Of a stretch of 64,000 nt of DNA, positions 17,978 through 28,396 are shown one piece after another. The DNA is from Erythrobacter sp. QSSC1-22B. Lineage in GTDB: Bacteria; Pseudomonadota; Alphaproteobacteria; Sphingomonadales; Sphingomonadaceae. The position numbers were made by a program, and so were the translations under genes. Where the stretch lies: NCBI RefSeq assembly GCF_001678665.1, contig NZ_LZRP01000003.1, forward strand, positions 62,001 through 126,000, in the 5' to 3' direction. Under the pieces are notes generated by a model. The model was not told the DNA's origin. It did no database searches and saw only the letters and a program-made list of their open reading frames with translations. Position 1 is the stretch's first letter. Each line of letters starts with the position of its first letter.

Positions 17978-18906
17978 GCAAGCCGCCGGTCATGACGCGC
18001 GCGATCGAACGCGGGCTCGCGCCGCTCAAGGGGCGGCGCGCATCGCATCTGCTGCCGCGCGCGCGGTTGGGCGGGCCGATGCCCTGGGTGATCGCGATCA
18101 TGGTCGCGCTGACCGTGCTGGCCGCCGGGGGCGCGCTGGCGCTCACCAATCTGGTCGACCGCGCGCGCGCGGATCTGGCGGGCGGCGTGACGGTCCAGAT
18201 CGTCGAGGCGGATCCGGTGCTGCGCGCCGCGCAGGCGGATCGCGCGATGGCGACGCTGCGAGACCTCCCCGGTGTCGGCACCCTGCGCCGCGTGCCTCAG
18301 GCCGAACTGGAGGCGCTGATCGAACCCTGGCTCGGCGGCGGGGTGCGCAGCGAGGTCGTGCCGCTGCCCGCGCTGATCGACGTCCGGCTTGATGGCGAGG
18401 TCGGCGATGCGACGCTCGACGGTCTGCGCAGCGCGCTCGCCGAAGTCGCGCCCGATGCGCGGATCGATGCCCAGTCCGACTGGCTCGGTCCGGTGTTCAG
18501 CGCCATTGCCGCGCTGCGCTGGCTGGCGATCGGGCTGATCGCGCTGCTCGCTTTCACCAGCGCCGCGGCGGTCTGGTTGGCGGCGCGCAATGCACTCAAC
18601 GCCAACCGCTCGACCATCGAAGTGGTCCATCTGCTCGGCGGAACCGATGGCCAGATCGCGCGGATATTCCAGCGCTCGGTGCTGATCGACGCCGCGCTCG
18701 GCGGGGCTGTCGGGCTGGTGCTGGGCGCGGTCGCGCTGACCGTGCTCGGGGCGCAGTTCGCCGCGCTCGACGCCGGGCTGGTTCAGGGCGGGGGGCTGGG
18801 CGGCTTTGACTGGCTGCTGATGGGGCTGGTCCCCTTCGCCGCGGTCGCAATCGCCTTGCTCACCGCGCGGATGACGGTATTGGCCTCGCTGAGGAAAATG
18901 TTGTGA
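17974..18906 (+). CDS. ftsX: Cell division protein FtsX
   Basis: A 310-aa membrane partner of FtsE. It has a cytoplasmic basic N-terminus, TM1 at about residues 38-58 (WVIAIMVALTVLAAGGALAL), a periplasmic domain, then three further TM segments. The cytoplasmic coupling motif AARNALNANRSTIEVVHLLG is typical of FtsX. The start is fixed by ATGA overlap with ftsE. The end overlaps the DUF218 gene start by 4 bases, so division and envelope genes share one transcript. Confidence 0.93.
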   Translation: MSKPPVMTRAIERGLAPLKGRRASHLLPRARLGGPMPWVIAIMVALTVLAAGGALALTNLVDRARADLAGGVTVQIVEADPVLRAAQADRAMATLRDLPGVGTLRRVPQAELEALIEPWLGGGVRSEVVPLPALIDVRLDGEVGDATLDGLRSALAEVAPDARIDAQSDWLGPVFSAIAALRWLAIGLIALLAFTSAAAVWLAARNALNANRSTIEVVHLLGGTDGQIARIFQRSVLIDAALGGAVGLVLGAVALTVLGAQFAALDAGLVQGGGLGGFDWLLMGLVPFAAVAIALLTARMTVLASLRKML

Positions 18907-19433
18907 TCCTGCGCTTTGCTGCCTTTTTTCTGCTCATTTACGCACTGGGCTTCGTCGGTTTCGCGGTGACGCTGCCGCAGCCGCTGGGCGATGTCGAAAC
19001 CGATGCAGTGGTGGTACCTACCGGCGGATCTGGCCGGATCGCGCGCGGGCTCGAGGTGGTGCGTGCAGGCAAGGCGCGGCAGATGTTCGTTTCGGGCGTC
19101 GATCCCGAAGTGAAGCCGCAGGAATTCGCCGATCAGTTCGAGGTCAGCGGACAAGAAATGGCTTGCTGCGTCACGCTGGGCTTTCTGGCGGTGGACACCC
19201 GCTCGAACGCCGGCGAAGTCGCGCAATGGGTGACCGAGAACGATATCGAGAGCCTGCGTCTGGTCACCACCGACTGGCATATGCGCCGCGCTGCGGGCGA
19301 AATTCGCGGCGCGATCCCCGACACCGTCGTGATCTACGAGGACGCGACGCCTTCGAGCCCCGATCTCCAGCAATTGTTCCTCGAATACAACAAGCTGCTC
19401 GCCTCGTCGGTCTCGCAGGGCATGCCGGCCTGA
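18903..19433 (+). CDS. DUF218 (YdcF/ElyC-like) membrane-anchored protein
   Basis: A 176-aa protein with an N-terminal membrane helix (FAAFFLLIYALGFVGFAVTL) and a DUF218 domain outside the membrane: VVVPTGGSGRIARGLEVVRA, then MFVSGVD and SLRLVTTDWHMRRA. The GTG start overlaps the ftsX stop. ElyC and SanA relatives act in envelope integrity and peptidoglycan or ECA-linked lipid carrier metabolism. Position between ftsX and plsC fits an envelope role, but the reaction is unknown. Confidence 0.87.
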   Translation: MILRFAAFFLLIYALGFVGFAVTLPQPLGDVETDAVVVPTGGSGRIARGLEVVRAGKARQMFVSGVDPEVKPQEFADQFEVSGQEMACCVTLGFLAVDTRSNAGEVAQWVTENDIESLRLVTTDWHMRRAAGEIRGAIPDTVVIYEDATPSSPDLQQLFLEYNKLLASSVSQGMPA

Positions 19434-19435
19434 CC

Positions 19436-20116
19436 ATGTTGGTGCTGCGCAACATCGCCTTCTACCTGGCCTTCTACCTCGGCTCGGTCGTGGTGACGAC
19501 CGGCACGCTGCTCGCGCTGCCGTTCAGCCGCGAACTGTTCCGCAAGCTGGTTCACGCCTGGAGCGCATGGCACCGCTGGTGCGTGGTCCATCTGCTGGGT
19601 TGCGAGGTGGTGATCGAGGGCGAGCCGCCGACCGAGCCGGTGCTCTATGCGGTCAAGCACGAGAGCTTCTTCGAGGCGATCGACACTCTCAGGCTGTTTC
19701 CGCTGCCCGCGGTGTTCGCCAAGGAGGAACTGTTCAAGATCATCGGCTGGGGCCGGGCGGGGCGCGCCTACGGGCTCATTCCGGTCGCCCGCGGTGCCGG
19801 CGCGCGCGCTCTGATCGGGATGATTCGCGAGGCCAGACGGATGGCGGCGAGCGGACGGCCACTGGTGATCTTTCCCGAAGGAACGCGGGTTCCGCATGGC
19901 GAGCAGATGCCGCTCCAGGCCGGTTTCGCGGGGCTTTACAAGGCGCTGGGCCTGGCGGTGGTGCCGGTCGCGGTGGACAGCGGACCGCTCTATCATCGCG
20001 GCCTCAAACTGCCCGGGCGGATCACCTATCGCTTCGGCGAGGCGATCCCGCCGGGGCTGGATCGTCAGGACGTCGAAGCGCGCGTGCTCGACGCGATCAA
20101 CGCGCTCAATTCCTAG
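19436..20116 (+). CDS. plsC: 1-acyl-sn-glycerol-3-phosphate acyltransferase
   Basis: A 226-aa membrane acyltransferase making phosphatidic acid. The N-terminal hydrophobic helix ([20 protein letters not shown]) precedes the catalytic motif. The block I motif reads KHESFFEA, an HX4E variant of the usual HX4D. Block III is [15 protein letters not shown], and the later VPVAVDSG block is present. The gene starts 2 bases after the DUF218 stop and ends overlapping the convergent hisC by 4 bases. The Glu variant recalls other alphaproteobacterial PlsC proteins. Confidence 0.9.
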   Translation: MLVLRNIAFYLAFYLGSVVVTTGTLLALPFSRELFRKLVHAWSAWHRWCVVHLLGCEVVIEGEPPTEPVLYAVKHESFFEAIDTLRLFPLPAVFAKEELFKIIGWGRAGRAYGLIPVARGAGARALIGMIREARRMAASGRPLVIFPEGTRVPHGEQMPLQAGFAGLYKALGLAVVPVAVDSGPLYHRGLKLPGRITYRFGEAIPPGLDRQDVEARVLDAINALNS

Positions 20117-21228
20117 GCGGCGGTTTCGGCCTCGCGGCGCAATACCGCGGCAATCCGGTCCATGTCCTCGTCGCTGCCGATGGTGATCCGCAGCGCGTGG
20201 GCCAGGCCTTGTCCCGGCAGGTGGCGCACCGCGTAGCCGGCCTCGGCCAGCGCCGCCAGGGCGCGCTCGGCGCTGAGCGCGCCCTCGAACAGCACCAGCA
20301 GGAAATTGGCCTTGCTCGGCACCGCGCGCAGGCCGCGATTGCCCAGCGCTTCGACGGCCTCGGTAAAGCGTGCCAGCCCCGCGGAATTGTGCGCGCGCGA
20401 GTGCTCGACGAATTGCTGGTCGCCGACCGCAGCACGCGCCGCGACCTGCCCGCTGACGGTGACGTTGAACGGCCCGCGAATCCGGTTGAGTGTGGCGATC
20501 AACCCCGGCGCTCCGGTCGCCCAGCCGATCCGTTCGCCGGCAAGTCCGTAGATCTTCGAGAAGGTCCGGGTAACCAGCACATTGTCGTGCGCCGCTGCGA
20601 GCGCGAGCCCGCCGTCATCCTCTTCGGCTTGCAGATATTCGCCATAGGCCTGGTCGAGTACGAACAGCACATCGCGCGGCAGGCCGGCGTGCAACCGCGC
20701 CACTTCGCTGGCGGGCAGGCAAGTGCCGGTGGGATTGTTGGGATTGGCGAGGAAGACCACGCGGGTAGCGGGCGTCACCGCGGCCAGCAGCGCATCGACA
20801 TCGGTGCCGTAATCGCGGTCGGGTGCCTCGACCGGCGTGGCACCGCAGCGCCGCGCAGCGATGTCGTAGACCGAGAAGCTGTAACGCGAGAACAGCACCT
20901 CGTCGCCGGGGCCGCAATAGCCTTGCGCGGCAAGATTGAGCAGCTCATCCGACCCGGTGCCGCAGACGATGCGCGCTGGATCGATGCCGTGCAATTCGCC
21001 GATGGCGCGACGCAGTTCGGCGGCGTCGGGATCGGGATAGCGCGCCCCGGCGCTCACCCCGGCCAGCGCCTCTGCCGCTGCCGGGCTGCAGCCCAGCGGG
21101 TTCTCATTGGCCGAAAGCTTGATCAGTTCGCGCCCGTCCGACCCGGTCGCACGGCCGGGGACATAGGCGTGGATCGCTTCGATCCAGGGTTTCGCTGCGG
21201 GTCTGGAGGCGGGTTTTGCTTCGGTCAT
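20113..21228 (-). CDS. hisC: Histidinol-phosphate aminotransferase
   Basis: A 371-aa PLP-dependent class I/II aminotransferase of histidine biosynthesis. Visible motifs are LSANENPLG near the N-terminus, [30 protein letters not shown], and the PLP-lysine region [17 protein letters not shown]. Length and N-terminal [10 protein letters not shown] fit HisC. In this group such enzymes can also serve aromatic amino acid transamination. It diverges from metX with a 68-base gap. Confidence 0.92.
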   Translation of the reverse strand: MTEAKPASRPAAKPWIEAIHAYVPGRATGSDGRELIKLSANENPLGCSPAAAEALAGVSAGARYPDPDAAELRRAIGELHGIDPARIVCGTGSDELLNLAAQGYCGPGDEVLFSRYSFSVYDIAARRCGATPVEAPDRDYGTDVDALLAAVTPATRVVFLANPNNPTGTCLPASEVARLHAGLPRDVLFVLDQAYGEYLQAEEDDGGLALAAAHDNVLVTRTFSKIYGLAGERIGWATGAPGLIATLNRIRGPFNVTVSGQVAARAAVGDQQFVEHSRAHNSAGLARFTEAVEALGNRGLRAVPSKANFLLVLFEGALSAERALAALAEAGYAVRHLPGQGLAHALRITIGSDEDMDRIAAVLRREAETAA

Positions 21229-21296
21229 GTCAGCTTGGGCGCAATAAAGCTTTTCGCGGCTTCGACAAGCGCGACTCCCGGCGATAAGGGAGGTCG

Positions 21297-22388
21297 GTGT
21301 CCGAAAACTATCACCCCCAGAAGCTGCCCGGGCCGCTCGCTCTCGATGGCGGCGGCGCGCTGACGGATGTCGCCGTCGCCTACGAGACCTATGGCACGCT
21401 CGCGCCCGATCGCGGGAACGCCATCCTGCTGTGCCATGCGCTCACCGGCGACCAGTTCGTCGCCAGTGCGCATCCGGTCACCGGCAAGCCGGGCTGGTGG
21501 GCGCGGATGGTCGGGCCGGGCAAGCCGATCGATACCGATCGCTATCACGTCGTCTGCGCCAATGTGATCGGCAGCTGCATGGGCTCGACCGGCCCTTCCA
21601 GCCTGGCGCCCGATGGCGAGCCCTATGCCATGCGCTTCCCGGTCATCACCATCCGCGACATGGTGCGCGGGCTGGTCGGCCTGCTCGACACGCTGGGGAT
21701 CGAGCGGTTGCACGCGGTGGTCGGCGGTTCGATGGGCGGGATGCAGGCGCTCAGCCTTGCCGCCAACTGGCCCGAGCGCGCCGCGCGCGTGCTCGCCATC
21801 GCCACCACTGCGCGGCATTCGGCGCAGAACATCGCTTTCCACGAAGTCGGGCGGCAGGCGATCATGGCCGATCCCAACTGGCGCGACGGGAATTACTACG
21901 GCGACGAGGAACGGCCCGGCGCGGGCCTCGCTGTGGCGCGGATGGCGGCGCATATCACCTATCTCTCCGAGGACGGGCTGACCGAGAAATTCGGTCGCCG
22001 GCTGCAGGACCGCAGCGAGAAGACCTTCGGTTTCGACGCCGATTTCCAGGTCGAGAGCTATCTGCGCTATCAGGGCAGCGGCTTCACCAAGCGGTTCGAC
22101 GCCAACAGCTATCTCTATATCACCCGGGCGATGGATTACTTCGACCTCGCGGAGGAGCATGGCGGCAAGCTCGCCCAGGCTTTCGCAGGCACCGATGCGC
22201 GCTTCTGCCTGGTCAGCTTCGACAGCGACTGGCTCTATCCCACCGCGGAGAGCCGCCATGTCGTCCACGCGCTCAACGCCGCGGGGGCGCCGGTCAGCTT
22301 CGTCGAACTGTCGGCGCCCTTTGGGCACGACAGCTTCCTGCTCGACATCCCCGCGCTTGACCGGGTGGCGAAGGGCTTTCTCGAATGA
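21297..22388 (+). CDS. metX: Homoserine O-acyltransferase MetX
   Basis: A 363-aa alpha/beta hydrolase-fold enzyme activating homoserine for methionine synthesis. The nucleophile is Ser145 in [11 protein letters not shown]; the acid and base are in [13 protein letters not shown] and [10 protein letters not shown]. The oxyanion-region signature [11 protein letters not shown] is present. Whether the donor is acetyl- or succinyl-CoA cannot be decided by eye. GTG start a few bases after GGGAGG. Translationally coupled (ATGA) with metW. No SAM riboswitch was recognised in the 68-base leader. Confidence 0.93.
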   Translation: MSENYHPQKLPGPLALDGGGALTDVAVAYETYGTLAPDRGNAILLCHALTGDQFVASAHPVTGKPGWWARMVGPGKPIDTDRYHVVCANVIGSCMGSTGPSSLAPDGEPYAMRFPVITIRDMVRGLVGLLDTLGIERLHAVVGGSMGGMQALSLAANWPERAARVLAIATTARHSAQNIAFHEVGRQAIMADPNWRDGNYYGDEERPGAGLAVARMAAHITYLSEDGLTEKFGRRLQDRSEKTFGFDADFQVESYLRYQGSGFTKRFDANSYLYITRAMDYFDLAEEHGGKLAQAFAGTDARFCLVSFDSDWLYPTAESRHVVHALNAAGAPVSFVELSAPFGHDSFLLDIPALDRVAKGFLE

Positions 22389-22999
22389 GCACCGCTCCCG
22401 GTTCCGCGTCCGAGCTGCGCGCCGACCTTGCGGTCATCGCCGCGCATATCGAACCCGGTACCCGCGTGCTCGATGTCGGCTGCGGCGATGGCGCGCTGAT
22501 GGCGGCGCTGCTGGGCAAGGGCTGCGATGTCCGCGGGATCGAGATCGACGGCGCCTTGGTCGAGACCTGCGTCGCGCGCGGGCTCAGCGTGGTGCAGGGC
22601 GATGCCGATCGCGATCTGGTCGACTATCCCGACCACGGCTTCGACTATGCCGTGCTCAGCCAGACGTTGCAGACCGCCGAACGGCCCGATCTGATGCTCA
22701 CCGAACTGGTCCGCGCGGGCCGCCGGGCCTTCGTCAGTTTCCCCAATTTCGCCTATTGGCGGATGCGCTGGGCGCTGCTGCGCCACGGCCGGATGCCGGT
22801 CACCCGCCACCTGCCGGTGAGCTGGTACGCCACGCAGAACATCCATCATGTCACGGTGCATGATTTCGAGGCGCTGGCTCAGGAGCTGGGCTTGGCGATC
22901 GAACGCCGCTGGTTTTTCACCGATGCGCGCGAGCTGACCGCAAGCGGTGCCAACTGGCGGGCTGAGTATGCGGTGTTCGAGGTAAGCGCGAGGCGCTGA
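22385..22999 (+). CDS. metW: Methionine biosynthesis protein MetW
   Basis: A 204-aa class I methyltransferase-fold protein with SAM motif [16 protein letters not shown] and the MetW-type sequence [19 protein letters not shown], then [14 protein letters not shown]. MetW is nearly always paired with MetX and is needed for or enhances its activity; a methyltransferase reaction is not established. ATGA overlap with metX. Convergent with the VanZ-like gene. Confidence 0.93.
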   Translation: MSTAPGSASELRADLAVIAAHIEPGTRVLDVGCGDGALMAALLGKGCDVRGIEIDGALVETCVARGLSVVQGDADRDLVDYPDHGFDYAVLSQTLQTAERPDLMLTELVRAGRRAFVSFPNFAYWRMRWALLRHGRMPVTRHLPVSWYATQNIHHVTVHDFEALAQELGLAIERRWFFTDARELTASGANWRAEYAVFEVSARR

Positions 23000-23026
23000 G
23001 CGAGTGAGATGCCGGGCAGGCGCGGC

Positions 23027-23386
23027 TCAAGTGTGGTCGGCCCTCTTGCCCGAATACCTGCGCCACAAGCCGACCAGGACCAGCGCCGCGGCAACCGCTA
23101 CCATATCGGCAAGCCAATCCATGACGTCGCCAGTGCGATTGAGAGCGGGGACCAGCTGCGCGATCTCGATTGCGGCGCCGAACAGCGACAGGGCGATGCC
23201 GATTCGAATCAAGGAGACGCGCGGATAGCCTCCGGCCGCGAGCACCGTGAGCGTGAAGAACGCGACCATGTGCTGCACCTTGTCTCCGACCACGACCGGC
23301 AAATCCGGAGGCAGGGGAAGCAGGGCCATCACCGCGGCGAAGGCGGCGGCTCCCCAGAAGGCGAGTTGGAAAAGGCGGGTCGGCAT
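23027..23386 (-). CDS. VanZ-like membrane protein
   Basis: A 119-aa protein with four hydrophobic segments. VGDKVQHMVAFFTLTVLAAG and IEIAQLVPALNRTGDVMDWLADMV are the conserved VanZ-like signature (DKxxH and a GxxxDxxA pattern). The fold is widespread in bacteria, with VanZ itself linked to teicoplanin resistance; function here unknown. Divergent from the spermidine-synthase-like gene. Confidence 0.82.
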   Translation of the reverse strand: MPTRLFQLAFWGAAAFAAVMALLPLPPDLPVVVGDKVQHMVAFFTLTVLAAGGYPRVSLIRIGIALSLFGAAIEIAQLVPALNRTGDVMDWLADMVAVAAALVLVGLWRRYSGKRADHT

Positions 23387-23505
23387 GCGCGCAAGCTCCT
23401 AGTCTCTCTGGCCAGGCCAGGAAAGGTCCATTGGCAATTTCGAGGCCCGCGCAATTCACCCGCAAGAAACTGGTGCCTGCGAAAGTTCTCTTCTAACGCC
23501 TGACA

Positions 23506-24219
23506 ATGCTGTTGTTCGAGGAAATTGCCTTTCGTGAAACCGCGATCGGGGAGCTGTCGCTGCGCCGACGCCGGTTGAGCGCCGAGGGCGAGGATATCTG
23601 GGAGATCAAGCTTAACGACGGCTATCTGATGTCGAGCCGTTTCGTGGACGGCGAGATCGCGCTGGCCGATCTTGCCTTGCCAATGGCGCGGGGCGAGAAG
23701 CTCGATGTCGTGGTGGGCGGTCTGGGGCTGGGCTATACCGCCCAAGCGGCTCTGCGCGACCCGCGCGTTGGCGCGCTAACCGTGGTCGAGCTTATCCCCG
23801 AAGTGATCGAATGGCACCGCGAGCACCTGCTCCCGCTGGGCGAAAAGGTCGCCGGCGATCCGCGCTGCGAACTGGTGCAGGGCGATTTCTTCGAACTCGC
23901 GCGGTCACCGGCAGGCTTCTTCTTCGATCAACCCGAACGGCTGCATGACGCGATCCTGATCGATATCGACCATTCGACCACGCATTTCATCGATCCGGCC
24001 AGCGTCGATTTCTACAGCGTCGAGGCGCTCCGGGCGGTCAGCCGCCGGCTCGCACCTGCGGGAATCTTCGCGCTGTGGTCGACCGATGCGGAGGATCCGG
24101 TTTTCCTCGAGGCGATGCGCGAGTGCTTCACCGAGGTGCGGGTCGAGCGGGTCGATTTCGACACCCCCTATCGCGACAAGCCGGCCTTCAATCTGATCTA
24201 TCTGGGGCGCAAGGCCTGA
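23506..24219 (+). CDS. Spermidine-synthase-like Rossmann protein
   Basis: A 237-aa soluble protein with a spermidine synthase/methyltransferase fold: VVVGGLGLGYTAQAAL (nucleotide-binding loop), VVELIPEVIEWHREHL and ILIDIDHSTTHFIDP. The catalytic Asp region of true aminopropyltransferases is replaced by DIDHSTTHF, and the N-terminal domain is short, so polyamine synthesis is doubtful. Similar stand-alone proteins are called spermidine synthase-like or SAM-binding. Single gene convergent with a small secreted protein gene. Confidence 0.78.
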   Translation: MLLFEEIAFRETAIGELSLRRRRLSAEGEDIWEIKLNDGYLMSSRFVDGEIALADLALPMARGEKLDVVVGGLGLGYTAQAALRDPRVGALTVVELIPEVIEWHREHLLPLGEKVAGDPRCELVQGDFFELARSPAGFFFDQPERLHDAILIDIDHSTTHFIDPASVDFYSVEALRAVSRRLAPAGIFALWSTDAEDPVFLEAMRECFTEVRVERVDFDTPYRDKPAFNLIYLGRKA

Positions 24220-24270
24220 GGTCGGGCGCCGGCGGGCGTTTCCCCACTGGCGCCCCGAGACCGAGCGCGA

Positions 24271-24630
24271 TTACTCGTATTCCGCCCAGGCGCGGCCATT
24301 GTCCCAGTACAGCGTGACCTGCGAAACGGTGCACAGGTCGAAGCCGCGCCAGAAAGCCTCGTCGCCATCGTCCCAGACGACCTTGATGTCGTAATTGCAG
24401 GCCTTCTGCCGCGGGGCGAATTGGATCGTCACGGTCTCGCCGTCGTCGAGGATATCGAGGCCCATGACATCCTCTTCCCACTCATTGCTGGTGGTGGGCG
24501 CGACATAGACTTCCAAGATCGTATAGCCGGTCGCATTGACCAGATCGAAGTCCTGCTTGCCTGCCGAGAGCGCCGGTGCGCCGACAAACAGCAATGCGGC
24601 AGGCGCCGCTATCTTGAGCAATGCGTTCAC
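24271..24630 (-). CDS. Small secreted protein of unknown function
   Basis: A 119-aa protein with a signal peptide (LLKIAAPAALLFVGAPALSAG). The GTG start is chosen because AAGGGGG sits just upstream. The mature part has VNATGYTILEVYVAPTTSNE, WEEDVMGLDILDDGETVTI and paired cysteines. The pattern of a residue block 'NATGxTI...VYVxPTxxxxWEEDVxG' recurs in secreted proteins of alphaproteobacteria, with no known function. A compact beta-sandwich is likely. Confidence 0.78.
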   Translation of the reverse strand: MNALLKIAAPAALLFVGAPALSAGKQDFDLVNATGYTILEVYVAPTTSNEWEEDVMGLDILDDGETVTIQFAPRQKACNYDIKVVWDDGDEAFWRGFDLCTVSQVTLYWDNGRAWAEYE

Positions 24631-24720
24631 TGTTCCACCCCCTTGTTTCGACCCCAAGAAACCGGGAATGAACACAGACGGAGCGATTGCAAGGGAAATG
24701 TGATGATACTTGCTGCAGGC

Positions 24721-24726
24721 TATAAT
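24721..24726 (+). promoter_or_regulatory. Candidate -10 element upstream of a small lipoprotein gene
   Basis: A perfect TATAAT in an otherwise GC-rich gap, 145 bases before the lipoprotein start. No good -35 at 16-18 bases is seen; a TTGCAA lies too far upstream (24687-24692). The gap 24631-24870 holds nothing else recognisable. Confidence 0.3.
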
Positions 24727-24870
24727 TGCCGTGCTATTCGAAAACGGGAACTGTGGCAGTTCGCGAGGCCGGGATTCGAGAGCTTGCGCAACAGGTTCGC
24801 CTCGCGCCGGTGAACCAATCGTGGTTTCGCAGCGTTGACGATCACCAGCCAGCAGTGAAGGAATTTTTCG

Positions 24871-25194
24871 ATGCGCCCCACAACCCGTGCCCTGATCGCC
24901 TGTTGTGCGCTCCTGCCGCTGGCCTCAGCCTGCGCGACCGTGGCGGAGCAGCGGGTCGAGGCCGGGCTTGCGGAAGCGGGCGTACCGCTCGGGATCGCCA
25001 CCTGCATGGCCGACATCTGGGCCGAAGAATTGTCGATCCAGCAGATTCGCCGGATTTCGCAATTTGCCAATTCGGTGCGCGACAGGGACAGCCGGTTGAC
25101 CGTCCGTCGCCTCGTCACCCACGTCCGCGAATGGAACGATCCCGAGGCGATGGCGGTGGTGACCGGCTCCGCCGCCCGCTGCGCTTTCAGCTAG
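24871..25194 (+). CDS. Small lipoprotein of unknown function
   Basis: A 107-aa protein with a signal peptide ending in a lipobox (LASAC) and a short helical mature domain (QRVEAGLAEAGVPLGIATCM, then DIWAEELSIQQIRRISQFAN). Two further cysteines (CMADIW and the C-terminal RCAFS) could form a disulfide. No family recognised. Ends a few bases before the convergent fghA. Confidence 0.7.
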   Translation: MRPTTRALIACCALLPLASACATVAEQRVEAGLAEAGVPLGIATCMADIWAEELSIQQIRRISQFANSVRDRDSRLTVRRLVTHVREWNDPEAMAVVTGSAARCAFS

Positions 25195-25201
25195 GCGCCG
25201 G

Positions 25202-26077
25202 TCAGGCCTTCAGCCGCTCCGCATGCCAGCGGATATGGTCGGCCATGAAGCTGGAGATGAAGAAATACGAGTGGTCGTAGCCCTCCTGTAGCCGGATCTC
25301 GAGCTCCATTCCCGCCGCCTTGCAGGCTTCGGCCAGCCGATGGGTCTGGAGCTGTTCGACGAGGAAATCGTCGGCCATGCCCTGATCGACCAGCACATGA
25401 TCGGCGCGCGCGCCGTCCTCGACCAGCGCGACCGCGTCGTATTCACGCCAGGCCTTGCGGTCCTCGCCGAGATAGCGGCCTAATGCCTTCTCGCCCCATG
25501 GCACCTGGCTGGGCGCGACGATCGGGCTGAAGGCGCTGATCGAGCGGAAGCGGTCGGGGGTGCGCAAGCCCACGGTCAGCGCGCCGTGGCCGCCCATCGA
25601 ATGGCCCATGATCGATTGCCGCGCCGGGTCGACGGGGAAATTCGCCTCGACAGCTGCGGGCAGTTCGCGCTCGATATAGGCGCGCATCCGGTAGTGCTCG
25701 TCATAGGGCGCCTGCGTCGCATCGACGTAGAAGCCGGCGCCAAGGCCGAAATCATATTCGCCATCGGCGTCGGGCACCTCGTCGCCGCGCGGCGAGGTGT
25801 CGGGGGCGACGAAGATAATGCCGTGCTCGGCACACGCCGCGCGAAATTCGCCCTTCTCGGTGACATTCGCGTGGGTGCAGGTCAGCCCCGAAAGGTAATA
25901 CAGCACTGGCAGCGTCTCCCCTTCCGCCAGGCTCTCGGCCTGCGGGGGGAGATAGACCGCGAAGGTCATCTCGGTGCCGGTCTCGGCGGAGGCATGGGAA
26001 TAAACCCCCTGCACCCCGCCGAAAGCCTTGGCCTCGGAGACCGTCTCCAAAACCGTGTTGTCGGTTGGCACCGTCAT
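25202..26077 (-). CDS. fghA: S-formylglutathione hydrolase
   Basis: A 291-aa alpha/beta hydrolase, the last step of glutathione-dependent formaldehyde oxidation, releasing formate. The nucleophile Ser lies in MGHSMGGHGAL and the catalytic His in YDHSYFFISSF. The N-terminal LYYLSGLTCTHANVTEKGEF is typical of esterase D/FghA. Its start overlaps the VOC gene stop (TGATG), and frmA lies just upstream, so the pathway genes form one operon. Confidence 0.93.
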   Translation of the reverse strand: MTVPTDNTVLETVSEAKAFGGVQGVYSHASAETGTEMTFAVYLPPQAESLAEGETLPVLYYLSGLTCTHANVTEKGEFRAACAEHGIIFVAPDTSPRGDEVPDADGEYDFGLGAGFYVDATQAPYDEHYRMRAYIERELPAAVEANFPVDPARQSIMGHSMGGHGALTVGLRTPDRFRSISAFSPIVAPSQVPWGEKALGRYLGEDRKAWREYDAVALVEDGARADHVLVDQGMADDFLVEQLQTHRLAEACKAAGMELEIRLQEGYDHSYFFISSFMADHIRWHAERLKA

Positions 26078-26457
26078 CAGCCCATGCGCTTCATGACGCA
26101 GACCTTGTTGCCAGCCGGGTCGCGCAGATAGGCCAGATACAAATTGCCGATCTCGCTTTCACGGATGCCGGGCGGATCCTCGATCGCGGTGCCGCCATTG
26201 GCGACGCCGGCGGCGTGCCAGGCATTGCCCTGCTCTTCGCTCTCGACCGCGAAGCCGATGGTGCCGCCGTTGGCGCCGCAGGCCTTGCCGCCGTCGATCG
26301 GCTTGGAGAGCAGGAGGATTCCGCCATTGTGGAAATACATCACCCGACCCTTGGGATCGAGCTTGCCCTCGTTGCCGCCCAATGCGGCGAAGCAGGCGTC
26401 GTAGAATTTCTTCGAAGCGTCGATATCGTCGGCGCCGAGCATGATGTGGCTGAACAT
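26077..26457 (-). CDS. VOC-superfamily (glyoxalase-like) protein
   Basis: A 126-aa protein with the paired beta-alpha-beta-beta-beta modules of the vicinal oxygen chelate fold: MFSHIMLGADDIDASKKFYD, then GTIGFAVESEEQGNAWHAAG and YLAYLRDPAGNKVCV. The start follows AAAGGAAA. It lies between frmA and fghA, and overlaps the fghA start by TGATG, so a role in handling formaldehyde or a glutathione adduct is likely. A glutathione-dependent formaldehyde-activating enzyme is of a different fold, so this is not that enzyme. Confidence 0.85.
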   Translation of the reverse strand: MFSHIMLGADDIDASKKFYDACFAALGGNEGKLDPKGRVMYFHNGGILLLSKPIDGGKACGANGGTIGFAVESEEQGNAWHAAGVANGGTAIEDPPGIRESEIGNLYLAYLRDPAGNKVCVMKRMG

Positions 26458-26694
26458 ACTTGTTTCCTTTGATCGTTTTTTTAAATTTCCGTCGAGCAAC
26501 TTTCTTCAGTTCTTGCAGCTCCGCAATAAGCACATCGCACTCTCGTTCGAATTCATCCGCATCCTGGCAATCGTGTGAAAGGCACCACTCATTGGTTCCA
26601 TCGAGTGAGGGCGGCTGAATTCTTCGGTCGATGCCGCTATATGCGCCCGTCCAACCGGATCCTACGCTGGTTGGAAGGAACTTGAGCCAGTACA

Positions 26695-26695
<1 letters not shown>
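26458..26695 (-). other. Uncertain coupled reading frame in the frmA-VOC gap, lower GC
   Basis: An ATG overlaps the frmA stop (TAATG) and opens a frame with protein-like content: MYWLKFLPTSVGSGWTGAY, then CLSHDCQDADEFERECD and a helical end LIAELQELKKVARRKFKK. It does not stop before the VOC gene but runs on in another frame. A run of seven A's at its end, about 25 bases before the VOC start, would shift it into the VOC frame if one base slipped. The segment is visibly lower in GC than its neighbours. It may be a small gene, a relic, or an extension; no family recognised. Confidence 0.35.
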
Positions 26696-27801
<1,106 letters not shown>

Positions 27802-27918
27802 CGGGGAGTGTCTCCAAGGTTCGTTCGGGGGTTCGGTCGGGGTGGGGCGTAGGCGAGGGGCGCCCCGCTCGCAAGCCGGTAGCTTGCGGTTCAGGCTGCT
27901 GCGGCTACCACCGCTCGC

Positions 27919-28290
27919 ATGACAGCTTTTCTTTCCGCAACGCTCCTGCTCGCCATGCAATCCACCGCGGCACCGGCGCCGGTTCCGACCCCCGCTCCCG
28001 CGCTCTCGCTTGAACAGCAGAGCGGGGTGCGCTGCGCCGCCGCCTTCGCGCTGGTCGCGCAGGCCCAGGCTGCAGGCGATGCCGAGGCGCTGACCTATCC
28101 GGCGCTGGGCGAACGCGGGCGCGAGTTCTTCGTGCGGACCGCCGCCCGGCTGATCGACGAGACCGGGCTCGACCGCAACGGCGTGGGGCAATTGCTGTCG
28201 GCCGAGGCCGCTCGGTTGACGCAGGATGAAGGCGCGCTGGATCGGACCATGCCCGCCTGCCTGTTGCTGCTCCAAGCCTCGGGCCTCTAG
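27919..28290 (+). CDS. Small secreted protein of unknown function
   Basis: A 123-aa protein with an N-terminal signal-like stretch ([17 protein letters not shown]), a Pro/Ala linker and a helical mature part ([19 protein letters not shown]). Two cysteines, one in each half (RCAAAF and PACLLLL), could pair. No family recognised. It diverges from frmA with a 117-base gap and is followed by another small exported protein gene. Confidence 0.65.
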   Translation: MTAFLSATLLLAMQSTAAPAPVPTPAPALSLEQQSGVRCAAAFALVAQAQAAGDAEALTYPALGERGREFFVRTAARLIDETGLDRNGVGQLLSAEAARLTQDEGALDRTMPACLLLLQASGL

Positions 28291-28396
28291 CGCGTCGGCG
28301 CATCCCGCCCCCGCCCCCGGCCTGCCCCGTCAGGACCGGTTCAGGGCCCGGACGCCAGAGCGCAGTCTGCATTGGTCTGAAAGAGTAGTGATTCGC

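Noticed and set aside
21229..21296. Possible SAM-II-type riboswitch before metX
   Set aside because: The gap is only 68 bases. Although a CGCG...CGCG pairing is visible, the TTTAA and AGCTAAA core elements of the known class are absent.
23506..24219. Calling the gene speE
   Set aside because: The catalytic Asp motif and full N-terminal domain of aminopropyltransferases are missing.
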